A stretch of DNA of 64,000 bases from the NCBI GenBank assembly GCA_026874595.1, contig CM049308.1, forward strand, positions 11,187,501-11,251,500, given 5' to 3'. This DNA is from Sipunculus nudus. Taxonomy: Eukaryota > Annelida > Sipuncula > Golfingiida > Sipunculidae. Shown piece by piece: positions 40,341 to 52,650 of the stretch. Under the pieces are notes generated by a model that searched no databases, was not told where the DNA came from, and worked only from the letters and a program-made list of their open reading frames with translations. How positions within the stretch are numbered: position 1 is the stretch's first letter; every line of letters begins with the position of its first letter. The position numbers were made by a program, and so were the translations under genes.

Positions 40341-41450
40341 CAATAAAATGGCCTGTTACACATATAACACAATATACACAATCATGAGAATAACTTAAAG
40401 AGGTACAACTGGTGTTCATCCCATTCAGCTGTTCAGAGGAATATAGCATTATTACAAGTTTCTACAAAATCATGTGCAATCTCAAAACAGTGCATAAAAC
40501 AAGCCAGGTATTGAGTGCTCATGTAACATGCATATATAACAATGTAACAGCATGAAGCATACAAGAAGTCGTGTGAAAACTAATCTATGTATCTAACTAT
40601 ATACAAGATCATGCAGGTTCAAACTCAAGGCTACCGGTACCTTTCTGTAGTTCACCCAGTCTTTCCGGCCTTCCTGTATTTGGGAAACAGAAACCAAACC
40701 ATATCCATATTAACAAAGTAAACCACCACCCATATCCCCTTAAATAATTTGTATTTCCAATTCTAACGTGCAATTATGTGAACCACAAATAAAAACATAA
40801 CTGAACTAAAATAAACTTATCTGGAGGAAAATTTACTAAAAATAAACCACTTGTTTAAAATCAAAATCTGATTTCTCTTCACATGACAAATGAAAATTAG
40901 ACTTTCCTAAATGACACTTTCACTGATCTTAAGATATAAAGAATTATATCAAATTTAAGAGCTGAAAATATTCAAAATGATTTGCAAATTATTCCTGATT
41001 TGAAGTTAGGTATTATGGACAAGATACAAGTGAAAAAAAAACATGGTAAATAAATATAAGAACTAGAATACGGGTAGTCGACAAGCGACTACTTGTATCC
41101 GCCTAAATCAGAGTGGAACGGGTGAAGTGTTGCATATCAGCATGGATGTCTGCAGCCAAATTGTGTATGTAGGTTGCGCTACCTACCAAAAAATCCAGAA
41201 AGCCGTCCAAGTTGTATACATATGCAAAATTTAAGGCAGATAAGTCAAACCACTATATTGTATATGAGTGATTTTTGCCCTTGGCAGACAAACAGATGGA
41301 CGCTGTGCAAAAAAGGGTTGCAGGTGGCGCCACCAGTTTGATAAAGTATGAACAAGAGCTTTGTGAGAACTCTACACATGCAAAATTTTGGCCCAATCGG
41401 TCAAACGGTTCCCTAGATATGAGCTTGGATGTCTGCAGCGTAAACTTGAT

Positions 41451-42450
41451 TGTAGGTGGCGCCACCTGTCATAAAATCAGATAAGCTATCCAGGATGTAT
41501 AAGCATGCAGAATTTCAGGTGAATTAGTCAAACCACTGCAGAGATATGAGTGATTTTAACCCAAGGCAGACGAACAGCTGGACACTGTGCAAACATGGTT
41601 GCAGGTGGCGCCACCATTTTTTGTATATGTTATAAAGCTCTCTAAGGGCTACATTTGTGCAAAAAAATTTTCCTGATCAGTCAAACGGTTCCTGAGATAT
41701 GAGCTTGGATGTCTGCAGCGTAAACGTGAATGTAGGTGGCGCCACCTGTCATAAAATCAGAAAAGCTATCCAGGATGTATACGCATGCCAAATTTCAGGT
41801 GAATTAGTCAAGTTACTGCAGAGATATGAGTGATTTTAACCCAAGGCAGACAAACAGATGGACACTGTGCAAACATGGTTGCAGGTAGCGGCACCATTTT
41901 TGGTGTATGTTATAAAGCTCTCCAAGGGCTACATTTGTGCAAAAGAATTTTCCTGATCGGTCAAACGGTTCCCGAGATATGAGCTTGGATGTCTGCAGCG
42001 TAAACGTGAATGTAGGTGGCGCCACCTGTCATAAAATCAGATAAGCTATCCAGGATGTATACGCATGCCAAATTTCAGGTGAATTAGTCAAGTCACTGCA
42101 GAGATATGAGTGATTTTAACCCAAGGCAGACGAACAGATGGACACTGTGCAAACATGGTTGCAGGTGGCGCCACCATTTTTGGTGTATGTTATAAAGCTC
42201 TCCAAGGGCTACATTTGTGCAAAAGAATTTTCCTGATCGGTCAAACGGTTCCAGAGATATGAGCTTGGATGTCTGCAGCGTAAACGTGAATGTAGGTGGC
42301 GCCACCTGTCATAAAATCAGAAAAGCTATCCAGGATGTTTGCGCATGCCGAATTTCAGGTGAATTAGTCAAGTCACTGCAGAGATATGAGTGATTTTAAC
42401 CCAAGGCAGACGAACAGATGGACACTGTGCAAACATGGTTGCAGGTGGCG
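41451..42450 (+). repeat. 280-bp tandem array, about 3.5 units
   Basis: TGTAGGTGGCGCCACCTGTC recurs at 41451, 41731, 42011 and 42291, exactly 280 bp apart. Each unit has a second palindrome, TGCAGGTGGCGCCACCATTT (mutated in the unit near 41883), so palindromes alternate about 150 and 130 bp apart. Units are nearly identical, implying recent unequal exchange. Confidence 0.9.
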
Positions 42451-42707
42451 CCACCATTTTTGGTGTATGTTATAAAGCTCTCCAAGGGCTACATTTGTGC
42501 AAAAAAATTTTCCTGATCGGTCAAACGGTTCCCGAGATATGTGGGTTTATGTGTGGAAACAGACGCACAAACGGACGCAGAGCCCAGAGGAAAGGTCAGA
42601 GGTCAAAACAAAATCGGGGCGCAGCAGTTCACATGTGACCCGAACATAATCCAGGGTTTCTGAAAATTCCACCCAGCGGTTACGGAGGAGTTCTCCGGAC
42701 ACCTACG

Positions 42708-42731
42708 CGGCGGCGGCGGCGGCGGCGGCGG
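42708..42731. repeat. (CGG)8 trinucleotide repeat
   Basis: Eight uninterrupted CGG units. The same position in the sister elements reads GCCGCCACGGCGGAGG (about 33945), GCGGCAACGGCGGAGG (about 45621) and GCCGCCGGGGTGGAGG (about 50533), so this copy has expanded. Confidence 0.9.
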
Positions 42732-44310
42732 CCAGCTGAAAACATAGTATCCGCAAAACTCTGTTTTGGCGGATACAATTAATATTCTTGGAATTTCAAG
42801 CTTAAACATATAAATCCCATATTCATAAACACAAAATAAAACTTTTGGAAGAATTATATCTTGATTCAAGCGTGTGGTGCAAGCCTCCCTGATGCTTTTT
42901 CAAGCCAACCGAAGAAACATGGGCTGTTGTTGGTAAAAACATTCTAAGGGAGACAAAGTATACAGTGCATATTTATAGAGCATCTATTCAGTTATTTCTT
43001 TAATTGTTCAATTCTTCCATAGTCCTTTTTTCTTATACAGGTTTTAAGATGTCATGCTGAATTGCTGGTCAGATGTGATGGGAGTTACATATCTCTTGAA
43101 TTAATTACTTCACAACCTAATTGTCACCCTAACAGCAAGGGATTAGTGGTAAGAATGTGGTTTTCAGCCCCTAGTGTACTATTGAGTCTACTGCCCCCCC
43201 CCCCCCCCCCCCCCCCCTCTCCCGGGCACTACCCCAATTATTATAAAAGCTGCACTTAACTAACAACCTTTAAATGACAGACCAGTGATACATGATTAAC
43301 ATGGGTTAACCTGTAACATTATGTTATGTAGGGTGTGGTCAGTGGTTGGGTTATAGAGTAAGCCTTAAAGATTTGTTAGTAACCCATCCTATATGATATA
43401 TATACGAATATAACCTGTAGTAAATAACTCAAATCCCCAATCATCATCATTGCTGTATGTTTGTTTAACCAAAAGAGTCTAGAACATTACAAAAGGATGA
43501 CAATTCAAGGGATAATTTGGCTAAATTATTAGGATCTTGACCAACCACTCATATGTTAAGGAATGATTGAGGAAAAGTGTTATGACTGTGACAAATCACT
43601 GTTATCTTCTGGGACTTTTGGGTCAAATTATTATGACTGGGACAGCTCATTGGTATACTTAGTGATACTTGGGTTTAATTAAGATGACTTAGCAGATTAT
43701 TGATAAACTTAGGGATAAACTGAAGACTGGGTATTTTAGGAAAATTTGGGTAAAAATATGACTGGGCAGATCACCAAGACAAATCACTGATATACTTTGG
43801 GATAACCTGGAACATATCACTTGCATTCTGGTACATTGTAGAAAATTACACAAATCACTTATAAACTAAAGTATTATTGCAATATATCACTATTATATTA
43901 AAAGATATTTGAAACATATCACTGATACACTTTCAGATAACGTGGACAGATCACTGATACACTTAAGGAAATCTGAGACATATGACATATATACACAGAG
44001 ATGACTAGGTCATATCAATGATATACCTACAGATAACTCATACACTGGGAATAACTGGTAAAAACTTAATAACTAAGACATCACAGATATACTAAGGGAT
44101 AAGTGGGCTTGATTAATGATACTTATTTTCACTGGAATAGATAACTAATACACTGAATAACTGTTTAAATTAATCTGATTTGAAAAGATTGCCGATTGGT
44201 TAATGTGGATATTATTTTATTCTGAGATAATGCAGTGAAGCATAATTTATGTCAATTCAAGGTATAATATTCAGACAACTATCAGCGAGAATTATAGTCA
44301 AGGTTCTTAC

Positions 44311-44397
44311 ATGAGGATTAGCTTTGGCCAATTCCTGTTGCTCAGCTTCTTTCTGTTTCTCCTGATCTGCAAGCTTCTCCACTTGTGCCCGCGTACT
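44311..44397 (-). CDS. RTF1: RTF1 exon j: poorly conserved linker exon next to the minisatellite
   Basis: An 87-nt, phase 0-0 exon after acceptor TTTTTTATCAG, with donor GTAAGA. It encodes STRAQVEKLADQEKQKEAEQ and QELAKANPH, a charged, probably helical or disordered linker. It lies where vertebrate RTF1 has a longer variable stretch, and alignment here is weak apart from a possible match to the SRDP-VQ region. The first 21 nt (44377-44397) and the acceptor are nearly identical to the minisatellite units in the upstream intron. Skipping this exon would remove exactly 29 residues without a frameshift. I infer that it is a real exon from open frame, phases and splice sites; transcript data were not available. 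Confidence 0.8.
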
Positions 44398-44455
44398 CTG
44401 ATAAAAAACAAAGTAATTCATAAACACTCCAATTGTGCCTGCTAAGTCTGATAAA
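44398..44455 (-). repeat. Exon-proximal unit of the splice-site-like minisatellite
   Basis: One unit (CATAAACACTCCAATTGTGC, then CTGCTAAGTCTGATAAA on the plus strand) lies directly next to the exon-j acceptor, before mobile element copy B begins at 44456. It ties the large array to exon j. Confidence 0.85.
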
Positions 44456-47400
44456 CAAGTGACCCATGGGTCATGACGCTCAGCTGACTGGGAAGAGATT
44501 CATAAAAGGAAATTTTATCATCAGAATGGTAGATACCCATTCAACTGAAGCATCAAACAGAACAACCAACAGGCCAAGATTTAGTCTGTATTTATATATC
44601 TGAAAAATAGAGAAAAAATGTGTAAACTTTAAAAACTAGAATACGGGTAGCCGACAAGTGACTACGTGTATCTGCCAAAATCAGAGTGAAGTGAGGCATG
44701 GATTGAGTGGCAAGGGGAAACAGAGTGAGGTATGTTGCATATTAGCATGGATGTCTGCAGCCTAAATGTGTATGTAGGTTGTGCAACCTACCACAAATCC
44801 AGAAAGCTGTCCAAGTTGTATACATATGCAAAATTTTAGGCAGAAAAGTCAAACCACTGGATATGAGTGATTTTAGCCCACGGCAGACAAACAGACAGAC
44901 GCTGTGCAAAAATGGTTGTAGTTTTGTGTATGATAAAGACCTATGTGAGATCTAAACACAAGCACAATTTTGGCCCAATCGGTCAAATGGTTCCTGAGAT
45001 ATTAGCTTGGATGTGTGCAGCGTTAACTAGAATGTAGGTGGCGCCACCTGTCATAAAATCAAGAAAGCTATCCAGGATGTATAAACCTGCAAAATTTTAG
45101 GCAGATATGTCAAACCACTACAGAGAAATGAGTGATTTTAGGCCACGGCAGACCAACAGACAGACGCTGTGCAAAATGTGCAAAAATGGTTGCAGGTGGC
45201 CCCTCCAGTTTTGTGTATGATAAAGACCTATGTGAGATCTATACACATGCAAAATTTAGCCCAATCGTTCAAACGTTTCCGAGATATGAGCTTGGATGTC
45301 TGCAGCGTGAATGAGAATGTAGGTGGCACCACCTGTCATAAAATCAAGAAAGCTATCCAGGATGTATACGCATGCCGAATTTCAGGGGAATTAGTCAATT
45401 CACTGCAGAGATATGAGTGATTTTAACCAAAGGCAGATGAACAGATGGACACTGTGCAAACATGGTTACAGGTGGCGCCACCATTTTTTGTGTATGTTAT
45501 AGAGCTATCCAAGGGCTACATTAGTATAAATTTTATTTCCTGATCAGTCAAACGGTTCCCGAGATATGAGCTTGGAAAGCTGATAAAATCAAGTCCCACA
45601 GGAGCTCTCTGGAAACGAATGCGGCAACGGCGGAGGAACCCGGTCAAAAACATAGTATCCACAAAACTTCGTTTTTGCGGGTACAAAAATACAGGTGGCT
45701 CCACCAGTCTGCAGAAACTAATAAAAACACTTACAAACATCAATATCCATTCAAAGAATCATGGTGATCTCCCCATTAGTTGTTCAGCTTTTGTATCAAA
45801 TTGTCCATTATTCTGAGGGATACTTCGGAGTCCTATAGCTTGAAGGATTGAAGGATATGGGTAACAGAGACCTAATTTTAAGTTTCCACAGGCACTTTTC
45901 ATGGGCCTTCTTGCATGACAAGAATGAAGATTCTAGGTCCAGTTGTTGCGATTTGTACCCTGTTGACAGATAACCACATCTTTAAAGGTATCAAAAAAAG
46001 AGAAAAAAAATCGTAAAAATATGTAAAAATAGAGGTGGCGCACCCAGTCTGCAGAAACTGATGGAACAGGTCATGATCAATATGTATGCCGAAAATCATG
46101 ACCATCAGTGTTGTAGTTATTGAGATACTGCAGTTTTTGTATCAAATTTTCCATTATTCTGGGGGGTAATTTGGAGCCATACAGCTTAAAGAATATGGGT
46201 AACAGAGACCTAATTTCAGGTTTCCATGGAGACTTTTCATGGGTCTCCCTGAGTGTTAAGAATGAAGATTCTAGGTCCAGTTTAATGATTTGTGCCCTGT
46301 TAACAGATGTTCATAACTTTAAAGGTCTCAAAAATAGAGAAAAAATTCGTAAAAAAACCCGAACAAATACAGGTGGTGCCACCAGTCTGCAGAAACTGAT
46401 GAAACACTCCATGATCAATATCCATGAAAACAATTATGGTGATCTCTGCATTAGTTGTTCAGATACTTCAGCTTTTGTATCAAATTTTCCATTATTCTGA
46501 GCTGTACTTTGGAGTGCCATAGCTCAAAAGATATGGGTAACAGAGACCTAATTTCAGGTGTCCATGGAGACTTATCATGGGTCTCCCTGTGTGTCAACAA
46601 TGAAGATTCTAGGTCCAGTCCTTACGATTTGTACCCTGTTGACAGATAACTACATCCTGAAAGGTCTCGAAAATAGAGAAAAAAAAATTGTGAAAATTTG
46701 AAAAAATACAGGTGGCACCACCAGTCTGCAGGTACTGATGAAACACCTCTTGATCAATATGTATGCCAAAAATCATGACCATCAGTGTTGTAGTTATTGA
46801 GATGTTGCAGTTTGTTTTTATCAAATTTTCCATTATTCTGGGGGGTTATTGGGAGCCCCCCATAGCTCAAAGGATAGGGGTAACAGAGACCTTATTTCAG
46901 GTTTCCATGCAGACTTTTTATGGACCTCTCAGTGTGTCAAGAATGAAGATTCTAGGTCCAGTCTTTATGATTTGTGCCCTGTTAACAGCTGTTCACATTT
47001 TTAAATTCTTAAAAAATCGAAAAATTCAGGTGGCGCCACTAGTCTGCAGGAAGTGATGGAACATCTCATGATCAATACGTATGCAAAAAAAAACATGACC
47101 ATCAGTCAAGTAGTTAATGAGATATTGAAGTTTTTGTATGAAATTTTTTACTTTTCTGGGGGGTACTTTGGGGCCCCATAGCTCGAAGGATATGGGTAAC
47201 AGAGATCTAATTTATGGTTTCCACGGAGACTTTTAATAGGTTTCTCAGTGTGTCGAGAATGAAGATTCTAGGTCCAGCGGTTACGAATTGTGCCACGTTA
47301 ACAGATGACAGCATCTTTAAACGTCTCAAAAATAGAGGAAAAAATTGTAAAAAAAATCAAAAAATACAGGTGGCGCCACCAGTCTGCAGGAACTTATGGA

Positions 47401-48060
47401 ACATCTCATGATCAATATGTATGCCAAAAATCATGACCATCAGTGTTGTAGTTATTGAGATATTGAAGTTTTTGTATGAAATTTTTTACTATTCTGGGGG
47501 GTACTTTGGGGCCCCATAGCTCGAAGGATATGGGTAACAGAGACCTAATTTCTGGTTTCCAAGGAGATTTTTCATGGACCTCTCAGTGTATCAAGAATTA
47601 AGATTCTAGGTCTAGGCTTTACGATTTGTGCCTTGTTAACAGATGTTCACATTTTTAAAGGTCTCAAAAATAGAGAAAAAAATTTGTAAAAAATCGAAAA
47701 ATACAGGTGGCGCCACCAGTCTGCAGGAAGTGATGGAACATCTCATGATCAATATGTATGCCAAAAATCATGACCATCAGTCAAGTAGTTAATGAGATAT
47801 TGAAGTTTTTGTATGAAATTTTTGACTTTTCTGGGGGGTACTTTTGGGCCCCATAGCTCGAAGGATATGGGTAACAGAGACCTAATTTCTGGTTTCCAAG
47901 GAGATTTTTCATGGACCGCTCAGAATCCCAAGTTACAAGGTTCTAGGTTCAGCGGTTACGATTTGTGCCTGGTTAACGGACGGACAGTCGGACAGACGAA
48001 CAGACGGACAAAGAGTGATCGCTATAGCTCAGATGACTTTCAGTTAGCTGAGCTAAAAAA
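44456..48060 (+). mobile_element. Hairpin-ended composite element, copy B (3.6 kb)
   Basis: It has the same ends and order as copy A: CAAGTGACCCATGGGTCATG at the left, an internal GTATCCGCC-type part to about 45684, then tandem units of about 338 bp, a GGACGGACAGTCGG tract and the hairpin end GCTCAGATGACTTTCAG-TTAGCTGAGCTAAAAAA. It is more diverged from A and C than they are from each other. It sits inside the minisatellite, after the word CTGATAAA. Confidence 0.65.
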
Positions 48061-49243
48061 CCACGCAAATCATGAACACTCCACTTGTGCCAGCTTAGTC
48101 TGATAAAAAAACAATGTAAGTCATAAACACTCAACTTGTGCCTGCTAAGTCTGATTAAAAAAACATATTAAGTCATAAACACTCCCCTAGTGCCTGCTTA
48201 GTCTGATAAAAAAAACAAAGTAAGTCATAAACACTCCACTTGTGCCAGCTTAGTCTGATAAAAAAACAAAGTAAGTCATAAACACTCAACTTGTGCCTGC
48301 TAAGTCTGGTTAAAAAAACAAATTAAGTCATAAACACTCCACTAGTGCCTGCTTAGTCTGATAAAAAAAACAAAGTAAGTCATAAACACTCAACTTGTGC
48401 CTGCTAAGTCTGATTAAAAAAAAAAATAAAGTCATAAACACTCCACTAGTGCCTGCTTAGTCTGATAAAAAAAACAAAGTAAGTCATAAACACTCCACTA
48501 GTGCCTGCTAAGTCTGATTAAAAAAAAACAAATTAAGTCATAAACACTCCACTTGTGCCTGCTTAGTCTGATAAAAAAAACAAAGTAAGTCATAAACACT
48601 CCACTTGTGCCTGCTAAGTCTGATTAAAAAAACAAAGTAAGTCATAAACACTCCACTTGTGCCCACGTACTCTGATAAAAAAAACAAAGTAAGTCATAAA
48701 CACTCCACTTGTGCCTGCTTAGTCTGATAAAAAAACAAAGTAAGTCATAAACACTCCACTTGTGCCTGCTTAGTCTGATAAAAAAACAAAGTAGGTCATA
48801 AACACTCCACTTGTGCCTGCTTAGTTTGATAAAAAAATCAAAGTAAGTCATAAACACTCCACTTGTGCCTGTGTACTCTGATAAAACAACAAAGTTAGTC
48901 ATAAACACTCCACTTGTGCCTGCTTAGTCTGATAAAAAAACAAAGTAAGTCATAAACACTCCACTTGTGCCTGCTTAGTCTGATAAAAAAACAAAGTAAG
49001 TCATAAACACTCAACTTGTGCCTGCTTAGTTTGATAAAAAAATCAAAGTAAGTCATAAACACTCCACTTGTGCCTGTGTACTCTGATAAAACAACAAAGT
49101 CAGTCATAAACACTCCACTTGTGCCTGCTTAGTCTGATAAAAAACAAAGTAAGTCAAAAACACTCCACTTGAGCCTGCTTAGTTTGATAAAAAAATCAAA
49201 GTAAGTCATAAACACTCCACTTGTGCCTGCTAAGTCTGATAAA
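48061..49243 (-). repeat. Minisatellite of about 51 bp, block 1 (about 23 units)
   Basis: Plus-strand unit: AAAGTAAGTCATAAACACTC, CACTTGTGCCTGCTTAGTCT, GATAAAAAAAC. In RTF1 sense this is GACTTACTTTG, a T tract, ATCAG and ACTAAGCAGGCACAAGTGG. It matches the exon-j acceptor and the first 21 exon bases (44377-44400). Unit length varies by 1-4 bp through the A/T run. Reading frames through it are 17-residue repeats and are not proteins. Confidence 0.95.
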
Positions 49244-52200
49244 CAAGTGACCCATGGGTCATGACGCTCAGCTGACTGGGAAGAGATTCGCAAAAGGAAA
49301 TTTTATCATTAGAATGGTAGTATATACCCATTCAACTGAAGCATCAAACAGATTAACCAACAGGCCAAGATTTAGTCTGTATTTATATATCTCAAAAATA
49401 GAGAAAAATGTGTAAACTTTTAAAACTAGAATACGGGTAACCGACAAGTGACTACATGTATCTGCCAAAATCGGATAGTGAGGCATGGATTGAGTGGCAA
49501 GGGGAAATAGAGTGAGGTATGTTGCATATTAGCATGGATGTCTGCAGCCTAAATGTGTATGTAGGTTGTGCCACCTACCACAAATCCAGAAAGCTGTCCA
49601 AGTTGTATACACCTGCAAAATTTTAGGCAGAAAAGTCAAACCACTACATGTATATGAGCGATTTTTGCCCATGGCAGACAAACAGACAAACACTGTGCAA
49701 AAATCTTTGCAGGTAACCCCTCCAGTTTTGTGTATGATAAAGACCTATGTGAGATCTAAACACATGCACAATTTTGGCCCAATCGGTCAAATGGTTCCTG
49801 AGATATGAGCTTGGATGTGTGCAGCGTTAACTAGAATGTAGGTGGCGCCACCTGTCATAAAATCAAGAAAGCTGTCCACGATGTATAAACCTGCAAAATT
49901 TTAGGCAGTTATGTCGAACCACTACAGAGAAATGAGTGATTTTAGGCCACGGCAGACTAACAGACAGACGCTGTGCAAACATTGTTACAGGTGGCGCCAC
50001 CATTTTTTGTGTATGTTACAGAGCTATCAAAGGGCTACATTTGTATAAATTTTATTTCCTGATCGGTCAAACGGTTCCCAAGATATAAGCTTGGATGTCA
50101 TCAGCGTGAACGTGAACGTAGGTGGCGCCACCTGTCATAAAATCAAGAAAGCTATCCTGGATGTATACGCATGACGAATTTCAGGTGAATTAGTCAATTC
50201 ACTGTAGAGATATGAGTGATTTTAACCCAAGGCAGATGAACAGATGGACACTGTGCAAACATGGTTACAGGTGGCGCCACCATTTTTTGTGTATGTTATA
50301 AAGCAATCCAAGGGCTACATTTGTATCAATTTTATTTCCTGATCGGTCAAACGGTTCCCGAGAAATGAGGGTTTATGAGTGGAAACAGACCCACAAATGG
50401 ACACTGGATAGAGAGGAAAGGTCAGAGGTCAACGCAAATTGGTTAGGCACCAGTTCACATGTGACCCGATAATAGGTGTAAGTTTGGGAAAAATCGGTCC
50501 ATTAGTCTCCGAGGAGCTCTCTGGAAACGAACGCCGCCGGGGTGGAGGAACTCGGTCAAAAACATAGTATCCGCAAAACTTCGTTTTGGCGGATACAAAA
50601 ATACAGGTGGCTCCACCAGTCTGCAGAAACTAATAAAAACACTTAATGGTCAATATCCATGCAAAAAATCATGGTGATCTCTGCATTAGTTGTTCAGATA
50701 CTTCAGTTTTTGTATCAAATTGTCCATTATTCTGAGGGATACTTCAGAGTCCTATAGCTTGAAGGATATGGGTAACAGAGACCTAATTTCAAGTTTCCAC
50801 AGGCACCTTTCATGGGCCTCCTTGCATGACAAGAATGAAGATTCTAGGTCCAGTTGTTGCGATTTGTACCCTGTTGACAGATAACCACATCTTTAAAGGT
50901 CTCAAAAAAAAGAAAAAAATTCGTAAAAATTTGAAAAAAAATAGAGGTGGCACACCCAGTCTGCAGAAACTGATGGAACAGCTCATGATCAATATGTATG
51001 CCGAAAATCATGACCATCAGTGTTGTAGTTATTGAAATACTGCAGTTTTGGTATCAAATTTTCCATTATTCTGGGGGGGGGGTATTTTGGACCCATACAG
51101 CTTAAAGAATATGGGTAACAGAGACCTTATTTCAAGTTTCCATGGAGACTTTTCATGGGTCTCCCTGTGTGTCAAGAATGAAGATTCTTGGTCCAGTTTT
51201 TATGATTTGTGCCCTGGTAACAGATGTTCATATCTTTAAAGGTCTCAAAAATACAGAAAAATTTCGTAAAAAAAACCGAACAAATACAGGTGGAGCCACC
51301 AGTCTGCAGAAACTTATGAAACACTCCATGATCAATATCCATGCAAACAATTATGGTTATCTCTGCATTAGTTGTTCAGATACTTTAGCTTTTGTATCAA
51401 ATTTTCCATTATTCTGAGCTGTACTTTGGAGTGCCATAGCTCAAAGGATATGGGTAACAGAGACCAAATTTCAGGTTTCCATGGAGACTTATCATGGGTC
51501 TCCCTGTGTGTCAAGAACGAAGATTCTAGGTCCAGTCGTTACGATTTGTACCCTGTTGACAGATAACTACATCCTTAAAGGTCTCAAAAATGGAGAAAAC
51601 AATTCGTGAACATTGAAAAATACAGGTGGCGCCACCAGTCTGCACAAACTGATGAAACATCTCATGATCAATATGTATGTCTAAAATCATGACCATCAGT
51701 GATGTAGTTAATGAGATATTGAAGTTTTTGTATGAAATTTTTGACTATTCTGGGGGGTAATTTTGGGCCCCATAGCTCCAAGGATATGGGTAACAGAGAC
51801 CTAATTTCTGGTTTCCATGGAGACTTTTCATAGGTCTCTCAGTGTGTCGAAAATGAAGATTCTAGGTCCAGTCATTACGATTTGTGCCACGCTAACAGAT
51901 GACAGCATCCTCAAAGGTCTCAAAAATAGAGGAAAAAATCGTAAAAAATCAAACAGTATAGGTGGCGCCACCAGTCTGCAGGAACTGATCAAACATCTCA
52001 TGATCAATATGTATGCTAAAAATGAAGACCATCAGTGATGTAGTTATTGAAATATTGAAGTTTTTGTATGAAATTTTTTACTATTCTGGGGGGTACTTTG
52101 GGGACCCATAGCTCGAAGGATATGGGTAACAGAGACCTAATTTCTGGTTTCCAAGGAGATTTTTCATGGACCTCTCAGTGTGTCAAGAATTAAGATTCTA

Positions 52201-52650
52201 AGTCCAGTCTTTATGATTTGTGCCTTGTTAACAGATGTTCACATTTTTAAAGGTCTCAAAAATAGAGAAAAAAATTCGTAAAAAATCGAAAAATACAGGT
52301 GGCGCCACCAGTCTGCAGGAAGTGATGTAACATCTCATGATCAATATGTATGCCAAAAATCATGACCATCAGTCAAGTAGTTAATGAGATATTGAAGTTT
52401 TTGTATGAAATTTTTGACTTTTCTGGGGGGTACTTTGGGGCCACATAGCTCGAAGGATATGGGTAACAGAGACCTAATTTCTGGTTTCCAAGGAGATTTT
52501 TTATGGACCTCTCAGAATCCCAAGTTACAAGGTTCTAGGTCCAGTGGTTACAATTTGTGCCTGGTTAACGGACGGACAGACGGACAGACGGACGACGGAC
52601 AAAGAGTGATCGCTATAGCTCAGATGACTTTCAGTCAGCTGAGCTAAAAA
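49244..52650 (+). mobile_element. Hairpin-ended composite element, copy C (3.4 kb)
   Basis: It is almost identical to copy A along its length (for example 49268-49486 versus 32682-32900), with the same inner parts, a short poly-G tract at 51074-51082 and the same hairpin end. It is inserted in the minisatellite after CTGATAAA, and the array resumes directly with ACAAAGTAAGTCATAAAC. Confidence 0.7.

Larger units (their letters stand above)
41061..42778 (+). mobile_element. Free-standing 1.7-kb hairpin-ended element (GTATCCGCC type)
   Basis: The left end carries a perfect hairpin GTAGTCG-ACAAG-CGACTAC (41074-41092), followed by GTATCCGCC. The right end carries GTATCCGCAAAAC and GTTTTGGCGGATAC (42747-42776), which also fold together. 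So the right-end arm is present inverted at the left. The interior is mostly a 280-bp tandem array. The same element, without the neighbouring 338-bp units, is embedded in copies A, B and C. No coding sequence was seen. Confidence 0.65.

Noticed and set aside
41253-42305. Minus-strand frames with the recurring phrase TSKLISREPFDR
   Set aside because: They are translations of the 280-bp tandem unit, identical in copy after copy and interrupted by stops. There is no sign of coding constraint.
48642-49113. Minus-strand open frames of 72-109 codons in the minisatellite (17-residue repeats such as LSRHKWSVYDLLCFF)
   Set aside because: They arise because the 51-bp unit is divisible by three. They are reading frames through satellite DNA with no start context or conservation.
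33252-52310. Regularly spaced palindromes considered as a CRISPR-like array
   Set aside because: Spacers between palindromes are themselves repeated, the genome is eukaryotic, and there are no cas genes.
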